A stretch of DNA of 8,396 nt from Methanomassiliicoccaceae archaeon. GTDB taxonomy: Archaea; Thermoplasmatota; Thermoplasmata; Methanomassiliicoccales; Methanomethylophilaceae. Shown here piece after piece: positions 1 through 5,637 of this stretch; the first letter of the stretch is position 1, and each line of letters starts with the position of its first letter. Under the pieces are notes generated by a model that did no database searches, was not told where the DNA came from, and saw only the letters and a list, made by a program, of their open reading frames with translations. The stretch lies in the NCBI GenBank assembly GCA_009776695.1, contig WRNI01000013.1:5263-13658 (forward strand), in the 5' to 3' direction. A program made the translations under genes and the position numbers.

Positions 1-1020
1 GAGGAGTACCGAACGGAAGCGGCCGATCTGAAAGCGAGGGCCGATTCCATATACACGAATTATGAGAAGGTCAACGAACTTCTTGCTGTCCTTTCGGAAC
101 AGTCCAAGAAGCTCGGATGGGACAAACTTAGAGAAGGTGCAATGAAGATCCCGTTCGTAAATTCGATAGATCCGTCGAAGAACAAGGTCACGGCAGATCT
201 TGACAGCCTTAAAGTCACGATGGACTATACGAAGGGAATAGATCACAACGCGTCGGACATCTATCAGAAGAGCAAAGAAATAAACGAAAAGGCAACGAGA
301 GCGGCCGCTGCGCTCAAAGAGAGCGAAGAGGAGCTTGAGCGCAAGCGCAAAGGGTTCGCAAAAGCAAAAGCGCTGGCGTTAACGCGCGCCCAGCCCACTA
401 AGCAGTTCTGGTTCGAAAGGTACAAGTGGTTCATCACCTCGAACGGTCTGATGGTGCTTGCCGGACGCGATGCGCACACGAACGACCAATTGGTCAAAAA
501 ACATCTGAAGGAACAGGACATCTACGTGCACGCGGACGTGCACGGCGCACCGTCCGTCATAATCAAGAACGGTTCCGGCGCCAAAGAGGAGGATCTTAAG
601 GAAGCGTGCTCGTTCGCGCTGACGCAGTCGAAGGCGTGGACATCGTGCATACCCGAAGGGAGCGCGTTCTGGGTGTATCCCGACCAGGTGAGCAAAACAC
701 CGCAGGCCGGCGAGTTCGTTCCGAGAGGGGCGTTCATAATACGCGGAAAGAGGAATTATGAGTATCATCTGCAGATGCGGCTGGCTATAGGCGAGATATT
801 CTACGAAGGCTCGAGAAAAATAATGTGCGGCCCTTCGGACGCCGTCGCAAAGATATCGCAGAAGTATGTCATCGTAGGGCCAACGAAAACGAAGGGCAAT
901 AAGAAGAACGCCGAGCTCGCAAAATTGTTCAATGTTCCCGAGGAAGAGATATCACGCATAACGCCGCCCGGCGAGATCGAGATAACGGAAAAGGTGTGGG
1001 CGGATGATCAGCCTGCCTGA
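1..1020 (+). CDS. rqcH: RqcH/NEMF-family ribosome quality control protein (5' partial)
   Basis: The reading frame is open from base 1, giving 339 residues; an internal ATG at 142 is not the real start. Family role: NEMF/Rqc2/RqcH binds large ribosomal subunits blocked by peptidyl-tRNA and supports C-terminal tailing of the stalled chain. Seen here: a charged helical region ending in a coiled coil around residues 85-127 (rich in E, K, R, A), then the NFACT-R (DUF814) domain from about residue 137, opening with WFERYKWFITSNG, followed by AGRDAHTN (about 154-161) and DIYVHADVHGAP (about 173-184), then WVYPDQVSK and GAFIIRGKRNY. This arrangement is like eukaryotic and archaeal NEMF. The N-terminal NFACT-N and HhH parts, about half of a typical archaeal protein of roughly 650 aa, lie outside the window. 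It ends in TGA and converges on the toxin gene downstream. The family is certain; tailing activity in this organism is inferred. Confidence 0.95.
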   Translation, partial: EEYRTEAADLKARADSIYTNYEKVNELLAVLSEQSKKLGWDKLREGAMKIPFVNSIDPSKNKVTADLDSLKVTMDYTKGIDHNASDIYQKSKEINEKATRAAAALKESEEELERKRKGFAKAKALALTRAQPTKQFWFERYKWFITSNGLMVLAGRDAHTNDQLVKKHLKEQDIYVHADVHGAPSVIIKNGSGAKEEDLKEACSFALTQSKAWTSCIPEGSAFWVYPDQVSKTPQAGEFVPRGAFIIRGKRNYEYHLQMRLAIGEIFYEGSRKIMCGPSDAVAKISQKYVIVGPTKTKGNKKNAELAKLFNVPEEEISRITPPGEIEITEKVWADDQPA

Positions 1021-1115
1021 CCCGGTCTTTCATATCTAACGAATCAGATGCATCGTCATCGTGTTCATCCGGATACTTGACCGTCTGCCATTTCTGCCGT
1101 GGTCGACGCTGTTGA

Positions 1116-1517
1116 TCATGAGCTCCAGTCCTCTATGCGCAAACCTTCAACACGGCTGAATTCCTTCGTGTTCTTTGTCACTAATGTTCCTCCGCGCGAC
1201 AATACGGTCGCCGCAATTATAAGATCGTTGGAGCCTATCCTCTTCCCCTTCTTTTCCAAATCTGCTCTTATTCTGCCATAGACCACTGAGGCATTCAGAT
1301 CGAACGGTATCACTTCGAACATATTAACGAATCCTGTTATGATATCCATCTCTTTTTTGATGTCTTTGACCTTGTATGCCCCCGTGATAAGTTCCCCGTT
1401 GACCATTGACGGTATCTTGATATCGCAGACCGGGATTGCGGACATCTTATCCTTGAACTCACTGTCCGAGCCGTTTATGAATGGTATTATAACGCTGGTG
1501 TCGAGATAATATTTCAT
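1116..1517 (-). CDS. vapC: PIN-domain toxin, VapC type
   Basis: A 133-residue PIN-domain protein, the usual size for a VapC ribonuclease toxin. The metal-binding acidic residues are visible: D6 in YLDTS, E42 in NGELITG, D98 in SNDLIIAA, and the terminal TKNTKEF motif (N116, E119). Family knowledge: VapC proteins are Mg-dependent endoribonucleases that mostly cleave tRNA or rRNA and are held inactive by the cognate antitoxin. I chose the ATG at 1517 over the upstream in-frame ATG at 1529, because 1517 forms an ATGA overlap with the antitoxin stop and leaves the PIN beta strand (MKYYLDTSV) at the N terminus. Translation is probably coupled to the antitoxin. The exact RNA target cannot be read from the sequence. 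The gene lies tail to tail with rqcH across 95 bp. Confidence 0.92.
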   Translation of the reverse strand: MKYYLDTSVIIPFINGSDSEFKDKMSAIPVCDIKIPSMVNGELITGAYKVKDIKKEMDIITGFVNMFEVIPFDLNASVVYGRIRADLEKKGKRIGSNDLIIAATVLSRGGTLVTKNTKEFSRVEGLRIEDWSS

Positions 1518-1723
1518 ATGTATTCCCACTCCTCGGGCTCCTCCAGCGGATCGTCCTTTGCTGCACCGAAGTAAGTATCAAAGAACCCCTCCGGCCAGCT
1601 TTTGTCCAAATGATCCTTCAGAACATCGCTTACATAGCTTGAAACAGACACGTTCTTCTTGCTTGCCGTTGATTTCAGTTCCGTGTAAAGGGCCTGTTCG
1701 AAATATAAAGATACCTGTGGCAT
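1514..1723 (-). CDS. vapB: Ribbon-helix-helix antitoxin, VapB/CopG type
   Basis: A 69-residue protein. The N-terminal 40 residues read as a ribbon-helix-helix fold: beta strand MPQVSLYF, helix ALYTELKSTASKK, turn NVSV, helix SSYVSDVLKDHL. The C-terminal tail (about residues 42-69) is acidic and aromatic (DDPLEEPEEWEY), typical of an antitoxin segment that wraps the toxin. Role by family: it neutralises the PIN toxin and, as a dimer, represses its own operon. The frame is open to an ATG at 1786, but 1723 is preferred: it begins exactly at the RHH strand and has a GGTGAT Shine-Dalgarno 3 nt upstream. A 22-bp palindrome lies just upstream, a plausible operator. The stop overlaps the vapC start. 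The fold is assigned from pattern, not from a database hit. Confidence 0.88.
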   Translation of the reverse strand: MPQVSLYFEQALYTELKSTASKKNVSVSSYVSDVLKDHLDKSWPEGFFDTYFGAAKDDPLEEPEEWEYI

Positions 1724-1726
1724 TTT

Positions 1727-1732
1727 ATCACC
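1727..1732 (-). promoter_or_regulatory. Shine-Dalgarno site of vapB
   Basis: GGTGAT, complementary to the archaeal 16S rRNA 3' end, lies 3 nt before the ATG at 1723. It decides the start in favour of 1723 over the upstream in-frame ATG at 1786. Confidence 0.75.
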
Positions 1733-1738
1733 GTTTGC

Positions 1739-1760
1739 AAGTATATCATATGTTATACTT
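1739..1760. promoter_or_regulatory. Palindromic operator/promoter of the vapBC operon
   Basis: A 22-bp inverted repeat in which 10 of 11 base pairs are symmetric. The half-site is AAGTATATCAT, and only the 1746/1753 pair mismatches. The centre is the palindrome CATATG. It begins 16 bp upstream of the vapB start, and its distal arm on the minus strand (AAGTATAA) is the best TATA candidate for the operon, so a bound repressor would block TBP. Autoregulation by the RHH antitoxin is the usual scheme for such modules. The symmetry is seen directly; the binding protein is inferred. Confidence 0.7.
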
Positions 1761-1895
1761 AAGTGTTCTGTGCTCCGTCGAATCACGATCCAGCATTGCT
1801 CTCTGTTAACATTTTTCTGTAGTACGTGCCGCCGTTTCGCACACAGCGACGGTCATCCCCCCACAGCTTTCATCCTGAAGAACTTCGGAGATCAT

Positions 1896-1972
1896 TGGTG
1901 CCCGCGCCGAGATTCGAACTCGGGTCAAGAGATCCGCAATCTCTCAGGATATCCAGACTACCCTACGCGGGC
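1896..1972 (-). tRNA. tRNA-Arg (anticodon GCG)
   Basis: On the minus strand a complete cloverleaf folds. The 7-bp acceptor stem GCCCGCG/CGCGGGC is perfect. The D arm begins GGGT and contains the GG of the D loop. The anticodon stem AGAGA/TCTCT is perfect with loop TTGCGGA, anticodon GCG (1935-1937). The variable loop is TGAC (4 nt), and the T arm CCGAG/CTCGG has loop TTCGAAT. Discriminator A and an encoded CCA (1896-1898) follow. GCG reads arginine CGC codons. No intron is present. A slipped alternative anticodon stem with a 5-nt variable loop would put TGC in the anticodon, but it gives a mismatched stem and A32/G38; the GCG fold is clearly better. The gene starts 20 bp after the rps17e stop with no TATA box of its own at about -25, so it is probably cotranscribed. 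Confidence 0.95.
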
Positions 1973-1992
1973 ATTTGTTTAAAATCAGCGAG

Positions 1993-2184
1993 TTACAGCT
2001 CTACCTGCGAGCGGTAACGTGTTATGTATCCTGCGATGCGGTTCCTCATCATGACCGATGATACGTCCGTGAGCGAGCTTACGAGCGCCTTGTTGTTCTC
2101 GAAGTCCTCTGTGAATATCTCAGGATATTTGTTGACGAGCTCTATGGATACTCTCTTGATGTATGTAGGTCTTATCCTTCCCAT
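1993..2184 (-). CDS. rps17e: Ribosomal protein S17e (eS17)
   Basis: A 63-residue small-subunit ribosomal protein found in archaea and eukaryotes but not bacteria. The family pattern is clear: N-terminal MGRIRPTYIKR, the middle DFENNKALV (about residues 27-35), and the signature RNRIAGYITRY (about 47-57). The length matches archaeal S17e, which lacks the eukaryotic C-terminal extension. The ATG at 2184 has a GGTGA Shine-Dalgarno (2189-2193) 4 nt upstream and a TATA box further up. The stop is TAA. The tRNA-Arg gene follows after 20 bp on the same strand, so this gene is probably first in a short mixed mRNA-tRNA transcript. Confidence 0.95.
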   Translation of the reverse strand: MGRIRPTYIKRVSIELVNKYPEIFTEDFENNKALVSSLTDVSSVMMRNRIAGYITRYRSQVEL

Positions 2185-2219
2185 GTGTTCACCGGGTATG
2201 GCGGATTAAGTGGATACCC

Positions 2220-2226
2220 TATATAA
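2220..2226 (-). promoter_or_regulatory. TATA box of rps17e (and probably tRNA-Arg)
   Basis: TTATATA on the minus strand, preceded by the purine- and A-rich GAAAAAAGG (2227-2235), a reasonable BRE. The box is about 39 bp upstream of the ATG, so initiation about 25 bp downstream would leave a leader of about 10 nt, just enough to hold the GGTGA Shine-Dalgarno at 2189-2193. This is the clearest canonical archaeal promoter in the window. Confidence 0.75.
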
Positions 2227-2316
2227 CCTTTTTTCACGCCTTCGGTCTTTTATCATATTTACAGCGAAACTTTCCGGACGGCGTTGACGGCAGCGTCTCC
2301 GTAAAATCCGCAGAGC

Positions 2317-2985
2317 TCATTCCTGTGACAGTTCACGCCGCGGTCTTCCGCAGGACAGCTTGCCCTCAGGGCACGGCCCCCTGATGCACGGCGGTCCCGC
2401 GTTCTTAAAAATCACCGGCGAGACGTCCCTGCATATCATCAGCATACGGTCGGCCATATCACGTATCTCCCATTGCGCACGCGAACAGCAGCGCAGCGAG
2501 AAGAAATGCAAAAGCTCGCGCGCGTTCATCGTTATCGTGATGTTCGTGGTGCAGCCGTTGGGAAGAACGTAACGGGCGTCCTCCGCCGGCACCCGCCCGT
2601 TCAGTTTTCTGTACGTCTCCCATATCGAGGACATCATTTCCGTATACATTTTCAGAGAGTCCGGGTCTGACGATATCGTCTCCGGGATCACGTACGTAGG
2701 CTCTTTCAGCGACACGTAACGCTGGCTCTGTTGTGAGAACGATGCAATTCTGTGACGGACGAGCTGATGTGTCAGCGCTCTCGATACACCTTCCGCGGAA
2801 AATGTGAACACCGCATGCTCCAGAACAGAATGATGGCCCATTCCTACTATCTTCGACAGTACGCGCTCCGGATCGCCGCCGTCGTTCATCAGATCGTGCG
2901 ACGGTCTTTCAGAATAACATGAGTTACCGGCGGATGCGCAGATCATGTCCGCATCCTGCGTGTGCGCCAGCAGTTTGATTATCAT
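2317..2985 (-). CDS. thyX: Flavin-dependent thymidylate synthase ThyX
   Basis: A 222-residue ThyX, which makes dTMP from dUMP using methylene-tetrahydrofolate (or a functional analogue) as carbon donor and FAD/NAD(P)H as reductant. The diagnostic motif RHRIASFSQQSQR (residues 77-89) fits RHRxxSxxxxSxR exactly. The second active-site block SRAQWEIRDMA (about 168-178) and the histidine-rich GHHSVLEHAVF (about 50-60) are also present. The length is normal. The C terminus is cysteine-rich (C200, C205, C212 in the PPCIRGPCPEGKLSCGR stretch), which may bind metal or be structural. Start at 2985: it forms an ATGA overlap with the traB stop and has AGGAGG 7 nt upstream (2993-2998); the frame extends to 3015 but that start lacks these signals. 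It is the second gene of a two-gene unit. No ThyA-type synthase is seen in the window. Confidence 0.97.
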   Translation of the reverse strand: MIIKLLAHTQDADMICASAGNSCYSERPSHDLMNDGGDPERVLSKIVGMGHHSVLEHAVFTFSAEGVSRALTHQLVRHRIASFSQQSQRYVSLKEPTYVIPETISSDPDSLKMYTEMMSSIWETYRKLNGRVPAEDARYVLPNGCTTNITITMNARELLHFFSLRCCSRAQWEIRDMADRMLMICRDVSPVIFKNAGPPCIRGPCPEGKLSCGRPRRELSQE

Positions 2986-3716
2986 CCTCGTTCCTCCTCT
3001 CCGGCCCCCGACCACAGCTCTGCTCTCAGGATGTTCATGCTCTCCGCGTCCATCAGCGTCCTGAGCCTTATTTTTCTCACGTTCGCATCTTCGCCGAGAA
3101 GCGCCGCGATGCCTCCGACGTGGCCGTCGCCTATAACGGCGACCACGTTATCATACTTTTCCGCCGCCTCCTTTATTTTCCCGGCCATGTGCACGTTACG
3201 TTCATCAATTAACTTCCTGACGAGCGTCGGATATTTCTTTCTCATCCCTTCGAAGTACGTGTCCTCGTCCTCCGAGAACCTCTCTATCGCGTCGTCCGCC
3301 GCCTTTTTCTTTCTGAAGCGGTCGCCGATCATTGAGAATGTGAACCTCATCCTCTCCAGGAACGGCATTTCCTTCCAGATGTCGCTCATCGTCTTGTTCG
3401 CATCGGTGTCTATCAGTTCGATCGCGGCGCCTATTGTCCTTCCAGTATCGATGGCGGCGATGAATTCCGCGCCCATCTGCGAATCGTGCTCCTTCGCCGT
3501 CTCCCTCTGATATTTCGCCATGTTCCTGTACGCCCATGTATCGCCGCCGCCGTCCCGCGGGGCATCGTCCTCCGAACGCGCCGGACGCATCATCGCGTTA
3601 TATCTTGTCTCGTCCAGCTCGACGAGCACAGCGTCCGGCCATATATTCCTGATAATGAACGCCACCGGCTCGGCTATCCTGAAAACATGGCCCGTTCCTA
3701 TCAGCGTTATCATCAT
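2982..3716 (-). CDS. TraB/PrgY-family domain protein, soluble form
   Basis: A 244-residue protein of the TraB (TraB/PrgY/GumN, PF01963) family. The paired GxxH motifs are present: IGTGHVF near the N terminus (GTGH 7-10) and IGDGHVGGI near the C terminus (GDGH 196-199). LVELDETRY (31-39), MGAEFIAAID (81-90) with IELIDTD (99-105), and LIDERNVHMAGKI (169-181) match the family order. Family members are thought to be metalloprotease-like or regulatory, and some limit peptide pheromones; no activity can be assigned here. Many archaeal relatives carry C-terminal membrane segments, but none is visible here, so this is a short cytosolic version. Tandem ATGs at 3716 and 3713 both fit. The latter lies 25 bp from the shared A/T box and no Shine-Dalgarno is seen, so the mRNA is probably leaderless. 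The stop overlaps the thyX start. Confidence 0.85.
   Translation of the reverse strand: MMITLIGTGHVFRIAEPVAFIIRNIWPDAVLVELDETRYNAMMRPARSEDDAPRDGGGDTWAYRNMAKYQRETAKEHDSQMGAEFIAAIDTGRTIGAAIELIDTDANKTMSDIWKEMPFLERMRFTFSMIGDRFRKKKAADDAIERFSEDEDTYFEGMRKKYPTLVRKLIDERNVHMAGKIKEAAEKYDNVVAVIGDGHVGGIAALLGEDANVRKIRLRTLMDAESMNILRAELWSGAGEEERG
2993..2998 (-). promoter_or_regulatory. Shine-Dalgarno site of thyX inside traB
   Basis: AGGAGG lies in the last codons of the traB gene, 7 nt before the thyX ATG at 2985. It supports that start and suggests independent ribosome loading besides coupling through the ATGA overlap. Confidence 0.65.
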
Positions 3717-3731
3717 GCGTCATAGGCAACA

Positions 3732-3745
3732 GCTTTTTATTAAGC
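3732..3745. promoter_or_regulatory. Shared divergent promoter of traB and the serB-like gene
   Basis: The 46-bp gap between the divergent start codons contains one A/T block, GCTTTTTATTAAGC. Its centre (about 3738.5) is 25.5 bp from the traB ATG at 3713 and 24.5 bp from the GTG at 3763, the TATA-to-start spacing expected for leaderless archaeal mRNAs in both directions. The block is also bracketed by an inverted repeat, GCAAC (3726-3730) and GTTGC (3746-3750), symmetric about 3738. Neither start has a convincing Shine-Dalgarno. Bidirectional use is inferred from geometry. Confidence 0.6.
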
Positions 3746-3762
3746 GTTGCGCTGGCGAATTT

Positions 3763-4476
3763 GTGAAAAGAAGATACAAACTTGCGGTCTTCGACATGGA
3801 CGGCGTCCTTATCGATCACGTAAGCTCGTGGACGTGGGTCCACGACAAGATGGACGTGAACAACGACGAAGCTTTCAAATTGTTCAGAGAAGGGAAAATA
3901 AGCGAGACGGAGTTCATACGCCGTGATATCGGTCTTTGGCTCGGCAAAGATCCGAAAATGAACATAAGGGACATCATAAACGCGCTTCATGACATCCCTC
4001 TGATCCCGGGCATCCAGGAAACGGTGGCGGCATTGTCGCACAGCGGCATAAGAAGCGTGATAGTCAGCGGAGGCATCGAGGAAGCGGCGCGGATGATCGC
4101 CGATGAGTTTTATTTTGACGATCACGCCGCTAACAGCATCTTAACGCATCAGGACGGCACGCTCACCGGTGAGGGAACGGTTAACGTAGACCTCAGGGAC
4201 AAAGGCGTCGTCACAAGGGAGTTCATGAAAAAGTATGACGCCGCGAAGGAAGAGACCGTTGCCGTCGGCAATTCGTACACTGACGTTAAGATGCTGGAAG
4301 CCGCGGGCCTCGCGATAGCGTTCAATCCCATTGACGAAGATGTCGTCAAAGTTGCCGATCATGTGATAAAAAGCAGGAACCTGTCCGATATACTGGACAT
4401 CATCTTTGGTCCCGATGATGATGAAAAAAGAAGTATTAACTTTCGAGATCAAGAACGGCGTACGACCTTCTTCTGA
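3763..4476 (+). CDS. HAD-superfamily phosphatase, phosphoserine phosphatase (SerB)-like
   Basis: A 237-residue HAD hydrolase. Motif I is FDMDGVL (D11 nucleophile, D13 acid/base), motif II is the serine in IVSGG (S102), motif III is K147 in LRDKG, and motif IV is GNSYTD (169-174). A helical cap between motifs I and II (about 20-80) and the DMDG/VSGG pattern resemble SerB, which removes phosphate from phosphoserine in serine synthesis; the substrate is not proven. Oddity: the first acidic residue of motif IV, usually D, is N170. Start: GTG at 3763 puts the nucleophile strand near the N terminus, as in the family, and is 25 bp from the divergent A/T box. The in-frame ATG at 3715 would overlap the traB start codon and is less likely. 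The last 41 bp overlap the convergent zinc-finger gene, and the terminal residues (about 217-237) look like a non-domain tail. Confidence 0.85.
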   Translation: MKRRYKLAVFDMDGVLIDHVSSWTWVHDKMDVNNDEAFKLFREGKISETEFIRRDIGLWLGKDPKMNIRDIINALHDIPLIPGIQETVAALSHSGIRSVIVSGGIEEAARMIADEFYFDDHAANSILTHQDGTLTGEGTVNVDLRDKGVVTREFMKKYDAAKEETVAVGNSYTDVKMLEAAGLAIAFNPIDEDVVKVADHVIKSRNLSDILDIIFGPDDDEKRSINFRDQERRTTFF

Positions 4477-5056
4477 ACTTTCCGTATATCCGCACGATGT
4501 CCCTAGCCTCTACGGCTCCGCGTCTTACCATTCTGCCCTGAACTTTTATCGAATGAATAAGGCAATCCATATCATCGAAGCTGAGAATGTCGCCTATCAC
4601 GAATTCCTCGTTGGGCGATGACGGCACCGATTTCGAATGAGTTCTGCGGTCGTCGTTTATTGACACTTTTATGTCAATGACATCAAAACAGATCGCCCAT
4701 ATCGTTCTTATTTCCGTTGCCCTCGCCGTTTTTACGCGCTTTCCCTGCGAAAGCTCAAGCGCCGATATCTTGACGAGACGGCCGTCGTCCATATGAAATT
4801 CATCGCCCACTTTCAAAAGATCGTCATCCTCAAGCGTTATGTTCGTACTTGCCGAATCGGCGCCGTCGCTTACCACGACCTTCGTTTCTATCTGCTTCGG
4901 GAAGGTCACCGTCGTCGTTCTCACGAGACCGCATTCCTGGCACCGCAGCGTGGCGTCCAGCGAGCGGGTGCCCATCTTTCCCTTCAGCACATCGTGCACC
5001 GTGATGTCATCGCAGTCCGGGCATTCGAAATATATCTCGCCGGGAACCTCTCTCAT
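4436..5056 (-). CDS. HVO_0476-type archaeal zinc-finger protein
   Basis: A 206-residue protein with an N-terminal zinc ribbon: CPDC (C12, C15) and CQEC (C39, C42). A long charged region of beta-rich character follows (about 55-206), with repeated blocks such as LLKVGDEFHMDDGRLVKISALE and FVIGDILSFDDMDCLIHSIK that look like two copies of a small beta domain (vGDeh..ddg.. / iGDil.fdd...). This matches the uncharacterised archaeal family COG1326/HVO_0476 by pattern; function is unknown, with nucleic-acid binding plausible from the ribbon. The start at 5056 forms an ATGA overlap with the MBL-fold gene stop, and GGGGAG lies about 8 nt upstream. It is the last gene of a three-gene unit. Its 3' end overlaps serB-like coding sequence on the other strand by 41 bp. 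Confidence 0.85.
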   Translation of the reverse strand: MREVPGEIYFECPDCDDITVHDVLKGKMGTRSLDATLRCQECGLVRTTTVTFPKQIETKVVVSDGADSASTNITLEDDDLLKVGDEFHMDDGRLVKISALELSQGKRVKTARATEIRTIWAICFDVIDIKVSINDDRRTHSKSVPSSPNEEFVIGDILSFDDMDCLIHSIKVQGRMVRRGAVEARDIVRIYGKFRRRSYAVLDLES

Positions 5057-5637
5057 CTCATTCTCCCCGCGTCCCTGAAGAACGGCGGCCCGTGTCCAGG
5101 AACTATAACATCAGCGTATTCAGTCAAGGACTTAATACTTTCCATGGCCTTCTCCGCATTACTGCATATACCCGGGGGCAACATACGGATGAAGTTGTCC
5201 TCCAGAGGTATCGCGTCGCCCGCTATCGCATATCTTCTGTCGCCTTCGACAAGAACGCTCATCGACCCGTCGGTGTGCCCCGGGGTGTGAACTAATCGGA
5301 CACCGGGCGCTATATCGATATCCGATGACACGGCAATGTAACGATCATCGACAAAGGATTCTTCCTCCCGAACGTAGAATTTCGCTTTTCTGAAAATGCC
5401 GTTGTTTCCGCAGTGATCATCATGCGTATGCGTCAACACAACAATGTCAACATCCTTGGGAAGGATGCCTAACTGCATGAACGAGGTTCTGACAGACGGT
5501 AACATCTCCGGGGTGCTTGTATCGACAACTATGTTGACACCGCCGGCACGTATGAGCGTCGACGTTGAGTGCGCCTCTTTTATGATGCCGTTATCCCTTA
5601 CCAGGCTGCCTATTGCCAATACGTCTAACGTGTTCAT
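5053..5637 (-). CDS. MBL-fold metallo-hydrolase
   Basis: A 194-residue metallo-beta-lactamase-fold protein. The metal ligands are all present: HTHDDH (H70, H72, D74, H75), H121 in HTPGH, D141 in AGDAI, and H182 in VPGHG. The short single-domain form suggests a soluble zinc hydrolase of the glyoxalase II/COG0491 or MBLAC1-like kind; no beta-CASP domain is present, so it is not a CPSF-type nuclease. The substrate cannot be told. Start: the frame is open to 5736, but the ATG at 5637 matches the family N terminus (MNTLDVLAIGSLV) and forms an ATGA overlap with the rhomboid stop. No Shine-Dalgarno is seen there, so translation probably relies on reinitiation. Its own stop overlaps the zinc-finger start. 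Confidence 0.92.
   Translation of the reverse strand: MNTLDVLAIGSLVRDNGIIKEAHSTSTLIRAGGVNIVVDTSTPEMLPSVRTSFMQLGILPKDVDIVVLTHTHDDHCGNNGIFRKAKFYVREEESFVDDRYIAVSSDIDIAPGVRLVHTPGHTDGSMSVLVEGDRRYAIAGDAIPLEDNFIRMLPPGICSNAEKAMESIKSLTEYADVIVPGHGPPFFRDAGRMR

Noticed and set aside
1021..1115. Small gene or RNA in the rqcH-vapC gap
   Set aside because: No start with a ribosome site, no stable fold and no recognisable motif; it is probably only the 3' regions of two converging transcripts.
1835..1860. Weak hairpin in the gap between tRNA and vapB (CCGT...ACGG)
   Set aside because: Only about four base pairs, and no T-run on the minus strand; not convincing as a terminator or RNA element.
1896..1920. 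Integration site (att) repeat from the tRNA 3' end flanking the toxin-antitoxin module
   Set aside because: I found no second copy of the T-arm/acceptor sequence between 1021 and 1115, and no integrase gene.
1993..2184. Plus-strand open frames covering the tRNA and rps17e region (about 1770-2209)
   Set aside because: They run antisense through a perfect tRNA cloverleaf and the S17e gene, and show no recognisable protein pattern.
3715..3762. Longer serB-like start at ATG 3715
   Set aside because: It would overlap the traB start codon and add 16 residues before the nucleophile strand, which is N-terminal in the family. GTG 3763 fits the promoter spacing.
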